Source: JAEUIZ01 sp046155605 (lineage in GTDB: Bacteria > Planctomycetota > Phycisphaerae > Phycisphaerales > UBA1924). Taken from it: a DNA stretch of 64,000 nucleotides. Shown here one piece after another: positions 50,451-59,003 of this stretch. Location of the stretch: assembly GCA_046155605.1 (NCBI GenBank), contig JBJXFQ010000098.1, positions 41,189-105,188 on the forward strand. Reading direction: 5' to 3'. The notes under the pieces are model-generated. The model did not search any database, had not been told where the DNA came from, and saw nothing but the letters and a program-made list of their open reading frames with translations. The translations under genes were made by a program, and so were the position numbers. Position 1 is the stretch's first letter; the number at the start of each line of letters is the position of its first letter.

Positions 50451-51269
50451 ATGCGTTATCGTTTGAAGGCTGGCCGCACCGGCATCGCTGTGGCGTCGGC
50501 TCTCTCGGCGTTGTGCTCGCACGCCCATGCCGTTCCCTATGGCTCGAGCGTCGTCGCCTACGCGCCCGGAGTCGGCGCGACTTCCGGGTACACGAATCCC
50601 GCCTCCGCGCTCGGCGAGCCGAGCCGATTCATCGCCGACCCCGGCTTCCCCGGTGCCGTCACGCCCTTCAACGCTCCTTATCTGACCGATCAGGTCGTCT
50701 CGATCGGCGTCGACGGCTCGCTGACGCTGGCCTTCGATCAGCCGGTCACCGACGACCCCAACAACCCCTTCGGCATCGACATGCTCGTCTTCGGCAACTC
50801 GTTCTTCTTCGACCCCATCCTCTTCGAGCCCATCGCCCGCGCCATCTCCGCGGACGGCGGCACGGTCGAGGTCTCCGCCGACGGCCAGACGTGGTTCCTC
50901 GTGCCGGGCGTCGCCGCCGACGGGCTCTTTCCAACGCTCGGATATCAGGACGTCACCGATCCGTTTTCCTCGCCACCTGGCAACGTCCTGACGGATTTCA
51001 CTCGCCCCGTCGATCCCGCGTTTGCCTGGCTCAATGCCGACCTCGCCACGCTCGTCGCCGGCTACAACGGCTCGGGCGGCGGCGCGGGCATCGATCTCGC
51101 CTCGGTGGGCCTCGCCAGCGTCTCGTTCGTGCGGCTGAGCCTTCCCGTGGGCGCTTCGGGCAATATCGAGATCGATGCCGTCTCGGATGTCACGGCCGTG
51201 CCGAGCCCCGCGACGCTCGCGGCGTTTGTCCCCTTCGGCCTCGTCGCCTTCAGGCGTCGACGCTCATGA
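50451..51269 (+). CDS. B12-regulated surface protein with PEP-CTERM-type sorting tail
   Basis: 272 residues. A signal peptide (to about HAHA) precedes VVAYAPGVGATSGYTNPASA, a conserved opening of bacterial surface proteins, followed by a beta-rich domain (VSIGVDGSLTLAFDQPV, FGIDMLVFGNSFFF, a segment typical of discoidin-like folds). The C-terminus is AVPSPATLAAFVPFGLVAF followed by RRRRS, an exosortase recognition signal. The gene is the first one after the cobalamin riboswitch, so it is made when B12 is scarce and is likely a corrinoid capture or binding component at the surface. The last codons overlap the next gene (ATGA). Confidence 0.85.
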   Translation: MRYRLKAGRTGIAVASALSALCSHAHAVPYGSSVVAYAPGVGATSGYTNPASALGEPSRFIADPGFPGAVTPFNAPYLTDQVVSIGVDGSLTLAFDQPVTDDPNNPFGIDMLVFGNSFFFDPILFEPIARAISADGGTVEVSADGQTWFLVPGVAADGLFPTLGYQDVTDPFSSPPGNVLTDFTRPVDPAFAWLNADLATLVAGYNGSGGGAGIDLASVGLASVSFVRLSLPVGASGNIEIDAVSDVTAVPSPATLAAFVPFGLVAFRRRRS

Positions 51270-52921
51270 CGCGAGCAACCTCCCAGATCGCGGTGGCCCC
51301 GTTTGCGATGGCCGCACTACTCGCGCTTGCGGGCGCGGCGCCAATCGCCCGCGGCGACGATTGGCCGATGCTCGCGCGCGATGCGAATCGCGTGAGCCTC
51401 GGCAACTCGCTCCCGCCGCTTGGCACGCCCGCCTGGATCGCATCGACCGATCCCGCGGGCGCGGCCGTCTCGTTCCCAGGCCAGACGGGCGTCGTCGCCG
51501 ACAACAAGCACGTCTACGCCATCGGCACCGTCGGCGGGCAGACCCGCGTGCTGGCGTATGACGTGGTGAGCGGCGCGCCCCGGTGGAGCGCCGCGGTCCC
51601 CACGCCGTTGCTCGAGTCCTGGGCCGCTCCGGCGGTCGACGTGAAACGCGATCTCGTCATCGTGGGAACCGGCTTTGTGCTCGCGGCCATCAACGCCAAC
51701 ACGGGCGTGGTCGAATGGCAGACCCCGCTCCCTCGGCCAGTCGTCAACGCGTCGCCGGTCATCACGTCCGATCGTTTCATGTCCGACCGCGCGCTCGTCA
51801 CGCTCTTTGACGGCTTCGCCTCCGACGGCCGGCTCGTCTGCGTCAACGTCGATCCCTTTGACGCGACGTGGAATCCCTACATCCCAGGCCAGATCGTGTG
51901 GTCGATCGTCATCGGCGGCTCGTCGGGCAACTCGCCCGCGTATGCCGACGGCGTGGTCTACGTCGCGTCCACTGGGGCGCCCTCCGGCGGCGAGCGCGGC
52001 CAGATCATCGCCCGCCGCATCGACGACCCGCCGACCGCACCCAACCTCTGGACCTTCGAGAACCCGCAAGAACTCGGCTTCTTCGGCGGCGTGTGCGTGG
52101 GCAGCAACGCCGACAACACGCCCTCCGTCTTCGCCGCGTCGTATGCCTTCGCCGGCGGGCTCGATTCGGCGAACCTCGTGAAACTGAGCGCTTCCACGGG
52201 CGCGTTGCGCTGGTCAGTGCCGTGCAATCGCACGTCGAGCATCCCGGTCCCGCTGCCGGGAGGTTACATCCTGCTCAGCGGCGGGCTCTCGGGGTTCGGC
52301 TCGGCCCCCAGCGTGGAACTCTTCAAGGATCTCGGCTCGTCGGCCGAACTCGTCTGGAACTCGGCACAAGAGACATGGATCGACCTCAATGGAAACCAGG
52401 TTCTTGATCCCGGCGAGTACCTGCGACTGGGCGGGTGGACGCAGATGCCTGTCGTCGTCCCCGCGCCGGATCGCGCCAGCGGCCCAGACAGCCACCTTCG
52501 CCTCGGACCGCAGTTTCATGCCGCGATCGGCGCGATCCCGATCGGGGCTAGCACTTCCACTCCGAGCACCGATTTCTATGTGATCGATGTGGCTCGCCGG
52601 CCCGGGCAATCGGGATTCATCAAGGCCTCGTTTCCTAACGCGGGTGCCTCGCCGGCACTCGTGGAATCCGGCACCACGACGCGCCTCTTTTCGATCGGTG
52701 CCGCCGGGTTGCATTGTTTCGCCAGCAGCACGACGTGCTACGCCAACTGCGATGGAAGCACCGTGCCGCCGATCCTCAACGTCAACGATTTCATCTGCTT
52801 CATCGGCCTCTTCGCGGCGTACGACCCGCGGGCCAACTGCGACGCGAGCACGATCCCGCCGACCTTGAACGTGGTCGATTTCGTGTGCTTTGCGAATCGA
52901 TTCGCGGAGGGCTGCCCATGA
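51266..52921 (+). CDS. secreted PQQ-like beta-propeller protein with GC-type dockerin-like tail
   Basis: 551 residues. A signal peptide is followed by PQQ-like repeats (DDWPMLARDANRVS, HVYAIGTVGGQTRVLAYD, GFVLAAINANTGVVEWQTP, KLSASTGALRWSVP) that build a beta-propeller. The C-terminal 60 residues are two Cys-containing dockerin-like units: CYANCDGSTVPPILNVNDF and NCDASTIPPTLNVVDF, ending in GCP, a type seen on secreted planctomycete proteins. It is translationally coupled to the surface protein upstream and to the pseudopilin downstream. In Bacteroides, B12-binding BtuG is a surface beta-propeller; this protein could play a similar part, but that is inference from context. Confidence 0.82.
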   Translation: MTRATSQIAVAPFAMAALLALAGAAPIARGDDWPMLARDANRVSLGNSLPPLGTPAWIASTDPAGAAVSFPGQTGVVADNKHVYAIGTVGGQTRVLAYDVVSGAPRWSAAVPTPLLESWAAPAVDVKRDLVIVGTGFVLAAINANTGVVEWQTPLPRPVVNASPVITSDRFMSDRALVTLFDGFASDGRLVCVNVDPFDATWNPYIPGQIVWSIVIGGSSGNSPAYADGVVYVASTGAPSGGERGQIIARRIDDPPTAPNLWTFENPQELGFFGGVCVGSNADNTPSVFAASYAFAGGLDSANLVKLSASTGALRWSVPCNRTSSIPVPLPGGYILLSGGLSGFGSAPSVELFKDLGSSAELVWNSAQETWIDLNGNQVLDPGEYLRLGGWTQMPVVVPAPDRASGPDSHLRLGPQFHAAIGAIPIGASTSTPSTDFYVIDVARRPGQSGFIKASFPNAGASPALVESGTTTRLFSIGAAGLHCFASSTTCYANCDGSTVPPILNVNDFICFIGLFAAYDPRANCDASTIPPTLNVVDFVCFANRFAEGCP

Positions 52922-53709
52922 GCCGCCGCCACGCGCGAGCCTTCACGCTTGTCGAACTGCTGGTTGCGATCGCGATCATCGCGCTGCTGCTGGGGCTGTT
53001 GCTCCCGGCGCTCGCCGGCGCTCGTGCCGCCGGGCGACAGGCCGCGTGCCAATCCAATCAGCGGCAACTCGTGCTCGGCTGGACGCTCTATGCCAACGCG
53101 CACGCGGGGATGGCCATGCCCCTGGCCGATGTCACGGGCCAGCCGGTCTATTGGTGGGGCGCGGTCGTCGGCAACACCATCGACCCCGCTCGCGGCTTTC
53201 TTGCTTCGAGTCTCGACGCCCCGCTGGGAGAGAGAGGGGTGTTTGAGTGCGCCGCGCAGCCCTGGGGGACATACCGACCGCAACCAGCGTCGGTGTCCCC
53301 CGGGCTGCCGACGAGCACCTACGGCTACAACGGCTACTACCTCAGCCCGCCCGCTACGCCCGGTTGGAGCATGCAAATCGGCGGGCAACGCTGGAAGCGG
53401 ATCTCGGACCTCGAAAGGCCGACGGAACTCTTTGTGTTCGCGGACACGCTGCTGCCTGGAAACCCGCCGAAAAACTGCGCGCTCCTTGACCCGCCCCTGC
53501 TCTATTCCTTGGGATGCCACTGGACCTCGAATCTCGCTCCGACAACGAGTTTCCGGCATCAGGGCAGCACCGTGAGCGCCCGTGGTGATGGGAGCGTGAG
53601 GGCCGTTGCATCGAGGCCGGAATGGCTGACCCATGCCGCGCTCCGCATCGGCTCGGTGGGCGTCGAGAATGGGCCGCACTATGTCCCCGACTGGCGGCGC
53701 TGGCGCTAA
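52918..53709 (+). CDS. type II pseudopilin with H-X9-DG signature
   Basis: 263 residues. The N-terminus is RAFTLVELLVAIAIIALLLG, a standard prepilin segment (with Ala before Phe), and the middle has CQSNQRQLVLGWTLYANAHAG. Near the C-terminus FRHQGSTVSARGDGSVR has a His, nine residues, then Asp-Gly: the H-X9-DG pattern of planctomycete pseudopilins. Its ATG overlaps the preceding stop (ATGA). Why a pseudopilin belongs to a B12-controlled operon is unclear; it may form a surface structure that carries the propeller. Confidence 0.85.
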   Translation: MSRRHARAFTLVELLVAIAIIALLLGLLLPALAGARAAGRQAACQSNQRQLVLGWTLYANAHAGMAMPLADVTGQPVYWWGAVVGNTIDPARGFLASSLDAPLGERGVFECAAQPWGTYRPQPASVSPGLPTSTYGYNGYYLSPPATPGWSMQIGGQRWKRISDLERPTELFVFADTLLPGNPPKNCALLDPPLLYSLGCHWTSNLAPTTSFRHQGSTVSARGDGSVRAVASRPEWLTHAALRIGSVGVENGPHYVPDWRRWR

Positions 53710-53725
53710 CTCGCAACGATCCGGC

Positions 53726-54061
53726 ATGGGGCCACACACACCAGATCCTCTGCCGCCCGCGTCACCCTCCGACCCCGTGTGGTGCTGCGTCTGCCGACAG
53801 GTTCCGTTCGCTCGGATTCTCGCGGCGCACGACGGCGGGAGCGGCGACATCCCCGAACTGCAACGAAGAACCGGGTTCGGAACCGGATGCGGGACGTGCG
53901 TGCCTTACGTCCGCCTCGCGCTGGCTACTCGACGCGCCAGGCTCCCGATTCTGTCGGCGTCTCAACTCGACGCGGCACTCGCTCGAATCTCGGAAGCGGC
54001 CAATCGCGACGAAGACGCTCGACCCATCGGGTCACCCTCGTCGATGCCCGAGCGCGCGTGA
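53726..54061 (+). CDS. BFD-type [2Fe-2S] protein
   Basis: 111 residues. The core is CCVCRQVPFARILAAHDGG, then ELQRRTGFGTGCGTCVPYVRLAL: Cys-x-Cys, about 33 residues, Cys-x2-Cys. This is the fold of bacterioferritin-associated ferredoxin and the BFD domain of nitrite and other reductases, where it carries electrons. It starts 16 bases after the pseudopilin stop, so it is part of the riboswitch operon. A ferredoxin here could feed electrons for corrinoid reduction during uptake or adenosylation, but no reductase is adjacent. Confidence 0.8.
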   Translation: MGPHTPDPLPPASPSDPVWCCVCRQVPFARILAAHDGGSGDIPELQRRTGFGTGCGTCVPYVRLALATRRARLPILSASQLDAALARISEAANRDEDARPIGSPSSMPERA

Positions 54062-54063
54062 TC

Positions 54064-55074
54064 TCACGCCAACCCGCAGAGTTTATAGAGAATGCGCGCG
54101 CCGACATTCGCGTCCCACGCGCCGCCGTCCGCGCCGGGGCACACTTCAACAAGGTCAAAGCCCATGATTACGCGGCCCGAGCGTCGCAGCGCGTCGAGCA
54201 GCAGCGACGCCTGATTGAACGACAGCCCGCCAGGCACCGGCGTCCCCGTGTTCGGGCACAGCGACGGGTCAAGCCCGTCGATATCGAATGAGACATACAC
54301 CCGCTCGGGCAGGGCATCGATCGCCCCCGAGACGAGTTCGGCGAATCGCGTGCCGGCCAGCATCGCCTCCGCCCATAGATCATCAAAGTGCGTCCGCACG
54401 CGGTCCCCGTGCTCGCGGGCCGCCCGAATCTCGCCCTCGCCCATGTCGCGGATGCCCACCTGCACCAGCCTCGTCACGCCCGGCACCGTTGCCATCACGT
54501 TCCACATGATCGAGGCGTGCGAGTACCGGAACCCTTCGAATGCATCACGCATATCCATATGCGCGTCGACGTGAAGGATCCCCATCGGCCCGGTTTCGGC
54601 GCACGCCCGGATCGCGCCCAACGGCGTCGAGTGATCGCCCCCGACGAGCCCAGGCACCTTGCCCTCGCGCAGGACCGCCCGCGCGCGCTCAAACGTGAGC
54701 GCCGCGACCCGCTCTCCCGCCGCCTCGATGGCCGCGAGCGCGCGCGCATCGCCGACCCCCCCGCCGCCACGCTCGATGATCGGGGCCGCCAGCGCGCGCG
54801 CATCGGCGGACAACCCCGCCACCCACGCTTCTTCAGGCTCCATATAGATGCCGCGCTCGTAGACCCGGCCCATCCGGCGATCGAACAGGTCCACCTGTCG
54901 CGAGGCGTCGAGGATCGCCGCCGGACCGCGGGCAGTGCCGTGCCCGTAGGAGGTGGTCGCATCGAAGGGCACGGGAATAAGGATCACGCGACTGTCGGCG
55001 CGCGCATGCGGCAGGCCAAAGATGCCCGAATCCGGGTCCCCGGCGGCATCTGGATCGAACGCGTGCTGGTTCAT
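54064..55074 (-). CDS. agmatinase/arginase-family ureohydrolase
   Basis: 336 residues. Dimanganese motifs are complete: GLVGGDHSTPLG, HVDAHMDMRD and SFDIDGLDPSLCP. Other typical segments are DATTSYGHGTARGPAAIL and the end GFDLVEVCPG. The family includes agmatinase, formimidoylglutamase and guanidinobutyrase; agmatinase fits best, yielding putrescine and urea, but specificity is not certain. The ATG at 55074 removes a region that overlaps the divergent mutS leader. It converges with the BFD gene at 54061, a two-base gap. Confidence 0.9.
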   Translation of the reverse strand: MNQHAFDPDAAGDPDSGIFGLPHARADSRVILIPVPFDATTSYGHGTARGPAAILDASRQVDLFDRRMGRVYERGIYMEPEEAWVAGLSADARALAAPIIERGGGGVGDARALAAIEAAGERVAALTFERARAVLREGKVPGLVGGDHSTPLGAIRACAETGPMGILHVDAHMDMRDAFEGFRYSHASIMWNVMATVPGVTRLVQVGIRDMGEGEIRAAREHGDRVRTHFDDLWAEAMLAGTRFAELVSGAIDALPERVYVSFDIDGLDPSLCPNTGTPVPGGLSFNQASLLLDALRRSGRVIMGFDLVEVCPGADGGAWDANVGARILYKLCGLA

Positions 55075-55174
55075 GCCCGACCATAGGACGAGCGGCTGCG
55101 AGGAAGCGCTGCAGGCACACGAACCCGAGCGAGAGCACGAGAATGCTGCCGGGCAGTTGGGTACGCTAGACCCC

Positions 55175-57904
55175 GTGCCCGATCCGCGTGACACCCCGGC
55201 GATGCGGCAGTTTGCACGCTTCAAGGCGGCCCACCCGGGGTGCGTCCTGCTCTTTCGCATCGGCGACTTCTACGAGACCTTTGACGACGACGCGGTGACG
55301 CTGCACAAGGCACTCGGGCTGACGCTGACGCGGCGGACCGAGGGCGTGCCGATGGCAGGCGTGCCGCACCATCAACTCGAGGTCTATCTGCGTCGGCTGA
55401 TCGCGCAGGGATTTCGCGTGGCGGTATGCGAGCAGGTGCAGGACCCCAAGGACGCGAAAGGAATCGTCGAGCGTGCCGTGACGCGGGTGCTGACGCCCGG
55501 CACATTGGTGGACGAGCAACTCCTGGACGAGGCCGCGCCCAATCGGCTGGCGTGCGTCGCGCCGGCGTCGCTGCGCGATCCGGGGTTGGTCGGGGCCGCG
55601 ATCGTTGAGGTTTCGACGGGTACGCTCGTGGTCTTTGAGTGCCGCGCCGAGTCGTTGACGGACGAGTTGGCGGCCCGAGCGGCGCGAGAGTTGATCTATG
55701 CGCGCGGAGACGACGAATCGCAGGAGCCTCCCGCGATCGCGGCGGCGTGCGCGACGCTGGGGATCTCGGCGACGCCGCGTCCGGCGTGGCACTTTCGTGC
55801 TGCCGAGGCGTTCGAAGCGCTCCGCGAGCAGTATGGGGTGTCGTCGCTGGCGGGATTCGGACTCCGCGATGACCAACCGGCGGCCATCGCGGCGGGCGCG
55901 CTCGTTCGTCACCTCCGCGAGACGTTGGGCTCGGCATCAGGGGCACCGAGCACGCCGGGGGCGAGCCTCGGCACAGGCGGCATTGGTTCCCCTCGCCGTG
56001 GGCTGGCGCACCTTTCGCCACCGCGGCTCGACGATCGAACGGCGTCGTGCGTGCTCGACGCGATCAGCCTGCGGGCGCTGGAGGTCGAGCGGACGCTGCG
56101 CGGGCAAAGCACGGATGGCTCGCTGGTGGGGCTCTTCCTGCCGCTGTGCCGGACGTCGATGGGGAAGCGGCTGCTGCGCGAATGGCTGGTCAGGCCGCTG
56201 ATCGATCGCACGGGGATCGAGGCGCGGCACGCGTGCGTGGCGACGCTGGTGGAGGATCGGCGAGCGGCCGGTGACGCGGCGGGGGCACTGGAGGGAATCC
56301 AGGACGTGGCGCGGATCGCGGGTCGGCTGGCGATGGGCCGGGCCACGCCGCGCGATCTGGTCGCCCTCGCACGCTCGGTTTCGAAGTTGGACGAACTCGC
56401 GGCAGCGGTCTCGAACTCGCCGGCGTTTCGAGCGCTGGCCCAGGAGTTGGCGTCGGTGCGCGAGGCGCTCGCGCCGAGCGCGGCGAGAATCCTCGAATCG
56501 TGCGTGGAGGCCCCGCCCTCGCACATGCGTGAGGGCGGGCTGATCCGCGACGGCGTGGACGCGGAACTCGACGAGGCGCGGCTCCTGCGACGTGATGCGT
56601 CGGCATGGCTCGCGGCGTATCAGGAACGGCTCATCGCGCAGCACTCGTTGCCGGGGATCAAGGTCGGCTTCAACCGCGTGTTCGGCTATTACATCGAGTT
56701 GACGACGGCACAGGCCCGCACCGCGCCGGAGAGTTTCACGCGCCAGCAGACGCTCAAGAACGCGGAACGCTACAGCACGCCCGAACTCAGACAGTTTGAG
56801 TCGCGGGTGAGCACCGCCGAGGCGCGGTCACTGGAACGCGAGCAACGGCTCTTTGCCGAACTGTGCGAGATGGCGGCGGCGACGACGACGGCGTGCGCGC
56901 GGTTCGCGCAGGCCGCCGCCGAGATCGACTCGCTCGCCGCGTTCGCGGAACTCTCGCAGCGGCGTGGCTGGACGCGGCCGGCGCTGGCCGAGAGCGGCAC
57001 GCTCACGATCCGCGGCGGACGACACCCTGTGCTCGAGTCGCTGCTCGCTGATCGATTCGTGCCCAATGACCTCCGCATCGGACCCAAGTCGGGAGAGCAA
57101 GGCGGCGGTTCGCCATCGCTCGCGCTCATCACCGGCCCCAACATGGCGGGCAAATCGACGTTCATCAGGCAGGTCGCGCTGATCGTGCTGCTCGCGCACG
57201 CGGGATCGTTCGTGCCCGCGGAAGAGGCGGTGATCGGGCTGACCGATCGCATCTTCACTCGAGTCGGCGCGGACGACGCGCTGCATTCGGGCCAATCGAC
57301 GTTCATGGTCGAGATGACGGAGACAGCGTCGATCCTCAACAACGCGACGGCCCGGAGCCTCGTGATCCTCGACGAGATCGGGCGAGGGACGAGCACGCTC
57401 GACGGGCTCTCGCTGGCGTGGGCTGTGGCCGAGCACTTGTCGGCCCTTGGAGGCCCGCGGACACTCTTTGCGACGCATTACCACGAACTGACATCGCTCG
57501 CCGAACGCGACGACCCGCGCGTGCAGAACCTGCACGTGGCGGTGCGCGAATGGGGCGACGAGATCGTGTTTCTGCATCGCATCCTGCCGGGCCACAGCGA
57601 CCGGAGTTATGGAATTCACGTGGCGAAACTGGCGGGCATCCCCCGGCCGATCATCGATCGCGCGAGCGAGATTCTGGCGTCGCTGGCGGTGGAGCACGAC
57701 GCGGCCGGTGGAGCGAACCATCGCAAACCCGACGCGGCTCGGGTTCCGCCGGCATCGCCGCCCGCGGGGCAGATGGGGCTGTTCACGGAGTATCTCGACC
57801 ATCCGGCGCTGGGCGAACTGCGCGAACTGAAACTCGACATGCTCAGCCCGATGCAGGCCTTTGATGCGATCCGTCGGCTTCGTGCGATGCTCGATCAGCC
57901 GTGA
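55175..57904 (+). CDS. mutS: DNA mismatch repair protein MutS
   Basis: 909 residues. The mismatch-binding domain has RIGDFYETFDDDA, with F32-Y33-E34 the Phe-x-Glu reading head. The ATPase has ITGPNMAGKSTFIRQ (Walker A), STFMVEMTETASILNNAT, LVILDEIGRGTSTLDG (Walker B and signature) and the HELTS-type end. A low-complexity loop (GSASGAPSTPGASLGTGG) lies at about residues 257-274. GTG at 55175 gives the usual PAMRQ opening. Together with mutL at 39245 the window encodes both parts of the MutH-independent mismatch repair pathway. Confidence 0.96.
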   Translation: MPDPRDTPAMRQFARFKAAHPGCVLLFRIGDFYETFDDDAVTLHKALGLTLTRRTEGVPMAGVPHHQLEVYLRRLIAQGFRVAVCEQVQDPKDAKGIVERAVTRVLTPGTLVDEQLLDEAAPNRLACVAPASLRDPGLVGAAIVEVSTGTLVVFECRAESLTDELAARAARELIYARGDDESQEPPAIAAACATLGISATPRPAWHFRAAEAFEALREQYGVSSLAGFGLRDDQPAAIAAGALVRHLRETLGSASGAPSTPGASLGTGGIGSPRRGLAHLSPPRLDDRTASCVLDAISLRALEVERTLRGQSTDGSLVGLFLPLCRTSMGKRLLREWLVRPLIDRTGIEARHACVATLVEDRRAAGDAAGALEGIQDVARIAGRLAMGRATPRDLVALARSVSKLDELAAAVSNSPAFRALAQELASVREALAPSAARILESCVEAPPSHMREGGLIRDGVDAELDEARLLRRDASAWLAAYQERLIAQHSLPGIKVGFNRVFGYYIELTTAQARTAPESFTRQQTLKNAERYSTPELRQFESRVSTAEARSLEREQRLFAELCEMAAATTTACARFAQAAAEIDSLAAFAELSQRRGWTRPALAESGTLTIRGGRHPVLESLLADRFVPNDLRIGPKSGEQGGGSPSLALITGPNMAGKSTFIRQVALIVLLAHAGSFVPAEEAVIGLTDRIFTRVGADDALHSGQSTFMVEMTETASILNNATARSLVILDEIGRGTSTLDGLSLAWAVAEHLSALGGPRTLFATHYHELTSLAERDDPRVQNLHVAVREWGDEIVFLHRILPGHSDRSYGIHVAKLAGIPRPIIDRASEILASLAVEHDAAGGANHRKPDAARVPPASPPAGQMGLFTEYLDHPALGELRELKLDMLSPMQAFDAIRRLRAMLDQP

Positions 57905-57980
57905 GCACGAGGCGGCAGAGCACGAGGCAAGGCCGGCAGCGCACCCGGTCGAACGTGCTGCTCCGGCCTATGCTGAATGC

Positions 57981-59003
57981 ATGTCCGTTGTTGCCGAGAG
58001 ACCGACGCGCGAGGGTCCGTATCGCCGCTACCGCGCGACCCTGCTCAGCACCGATCGCGTGCGTGAGTTGAGCCGCCTGCGCGTGTGGCGGCCGGTGGTG
58101 GATACGGCGTGGAACTGGGCGCTGATCCTGGCCGCGTGGGTCTTTGTGACGATCTATCCGACGTGGTGGGCGGTGCTGCTGGCGATTCCGGTCGTGGGCA
58201 CGCGATATTACGCGCTCTTTATCATCGGGCACGACGGCATGCACCGTCGGATCTTTAATCGAGTGCGTAGGAACGACCTTTTCACGGACCTGCTCATCCT
58301 CGGGCCGATCGGGGCGATCACACGCATCAACAATCGCAACCACCTCGAGCATCACAAGCACCTGGCGACGGAGGCCGACCCGGATCGGCACAAGCACGCG
58401 TGCTTCAACAAGGCGACGAGGCCGCGATACCTGGCGTTTCTGTCGGGATTGGCGAACCTGTGGCCCGTGGTCAAGCATGTGTTTCTGCGCGATGATGGCA
58501 GGGACCATCACGAGGATCATGGTGCCGATGCGAACATCGCCGCGCGCGGCGCATCGAAGCCGAAATACACGTTCCACGACGTGGTGATCCTGCTCGGCTG
58601 GCAGGCGGCGCTGATCGGCGGGCTCACGTTCGGCGTCGCATGGTGGGCGTTCCCCCTGCTGTGGCTGGTGCCGGTGTATGTCTTTGTGTACCTGGGCGAT
58701 CTGGTGCGGTCGTTCCTTGAGCATTCGCACCCTGAGGCGGACGACAAGGCGGACGAGCATCGGCTGATTACCTACACGAGCAATCCAATTGAACGGTCGT
58801 TGTTCGCGCCGATGAACATGAACTATCATGTTGCTCACCATCTGTGGCCATCGATACCTTATTATAATCTGCCGATTGCGGATCGCGAGATTCGCGGCAA
58901 GCCGGAGGCCGAGGGGCTGGTGTGGCGGCGGTCCTATCTCGGCTATTTGCTTCGTTATTATTTCGCGTTGCCGCTGCCGGAATGCCGCCGGGGCGTTGCG
59001 TGA
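57981..59003 (+). CDS. membrane fatty-acid desaturase family protein
   Basis: 340 residues. The three His boxes of diiron desaturases are present: HDGMHRR, NHLEHHKHL and HVAHHLWP, among hydrophobic segments that cross the membrane four times. The enzyme would introduce a double bond, or hydroxylate, a lipid chain. ATG 57981 follows mutS by 76 bases. The next gene starts inside its stop (GTGA), so it is likely cotranscribed with the methyltransferase. The substrate is not known. Confidence 0.88.
   Translation: MSVVAERPTREGPYRRYRATLLSTDRVRELSRLRVWRPVVDTAWNWALILAAWVFVTIYPTWWAVLLAIPVVGTRYYALFIIGHDGMHRRIFNRVRRNDLFTDLLILGPIGAITRINNRNHLEHHKHLATEADPDRHKHACFNKATRPRYLAFLSGLANLWPVVKHVFLRDDGRDHHEDHGADANIAARGASKPKYTFHDVVILLGWQAALIGGLTFGVAWWAFPLLWLVPVYVFVYLGDLVRSFLEHSHPEADDKADEHRLITYTSNPIERSLFAPMNMNYHVAHHLWPSIPYYNLPIADREIRGKPEAEGLVWRRSYLGYLLRYYFALPLPECRRGVA

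Noticed and set aside
50513..51265. Upstream extension of the beta-propeller gene
   Set aside because: The frame is open, but it lies within the surface protein gene. The ATG at 51266 with a signal peptide is the clear start.
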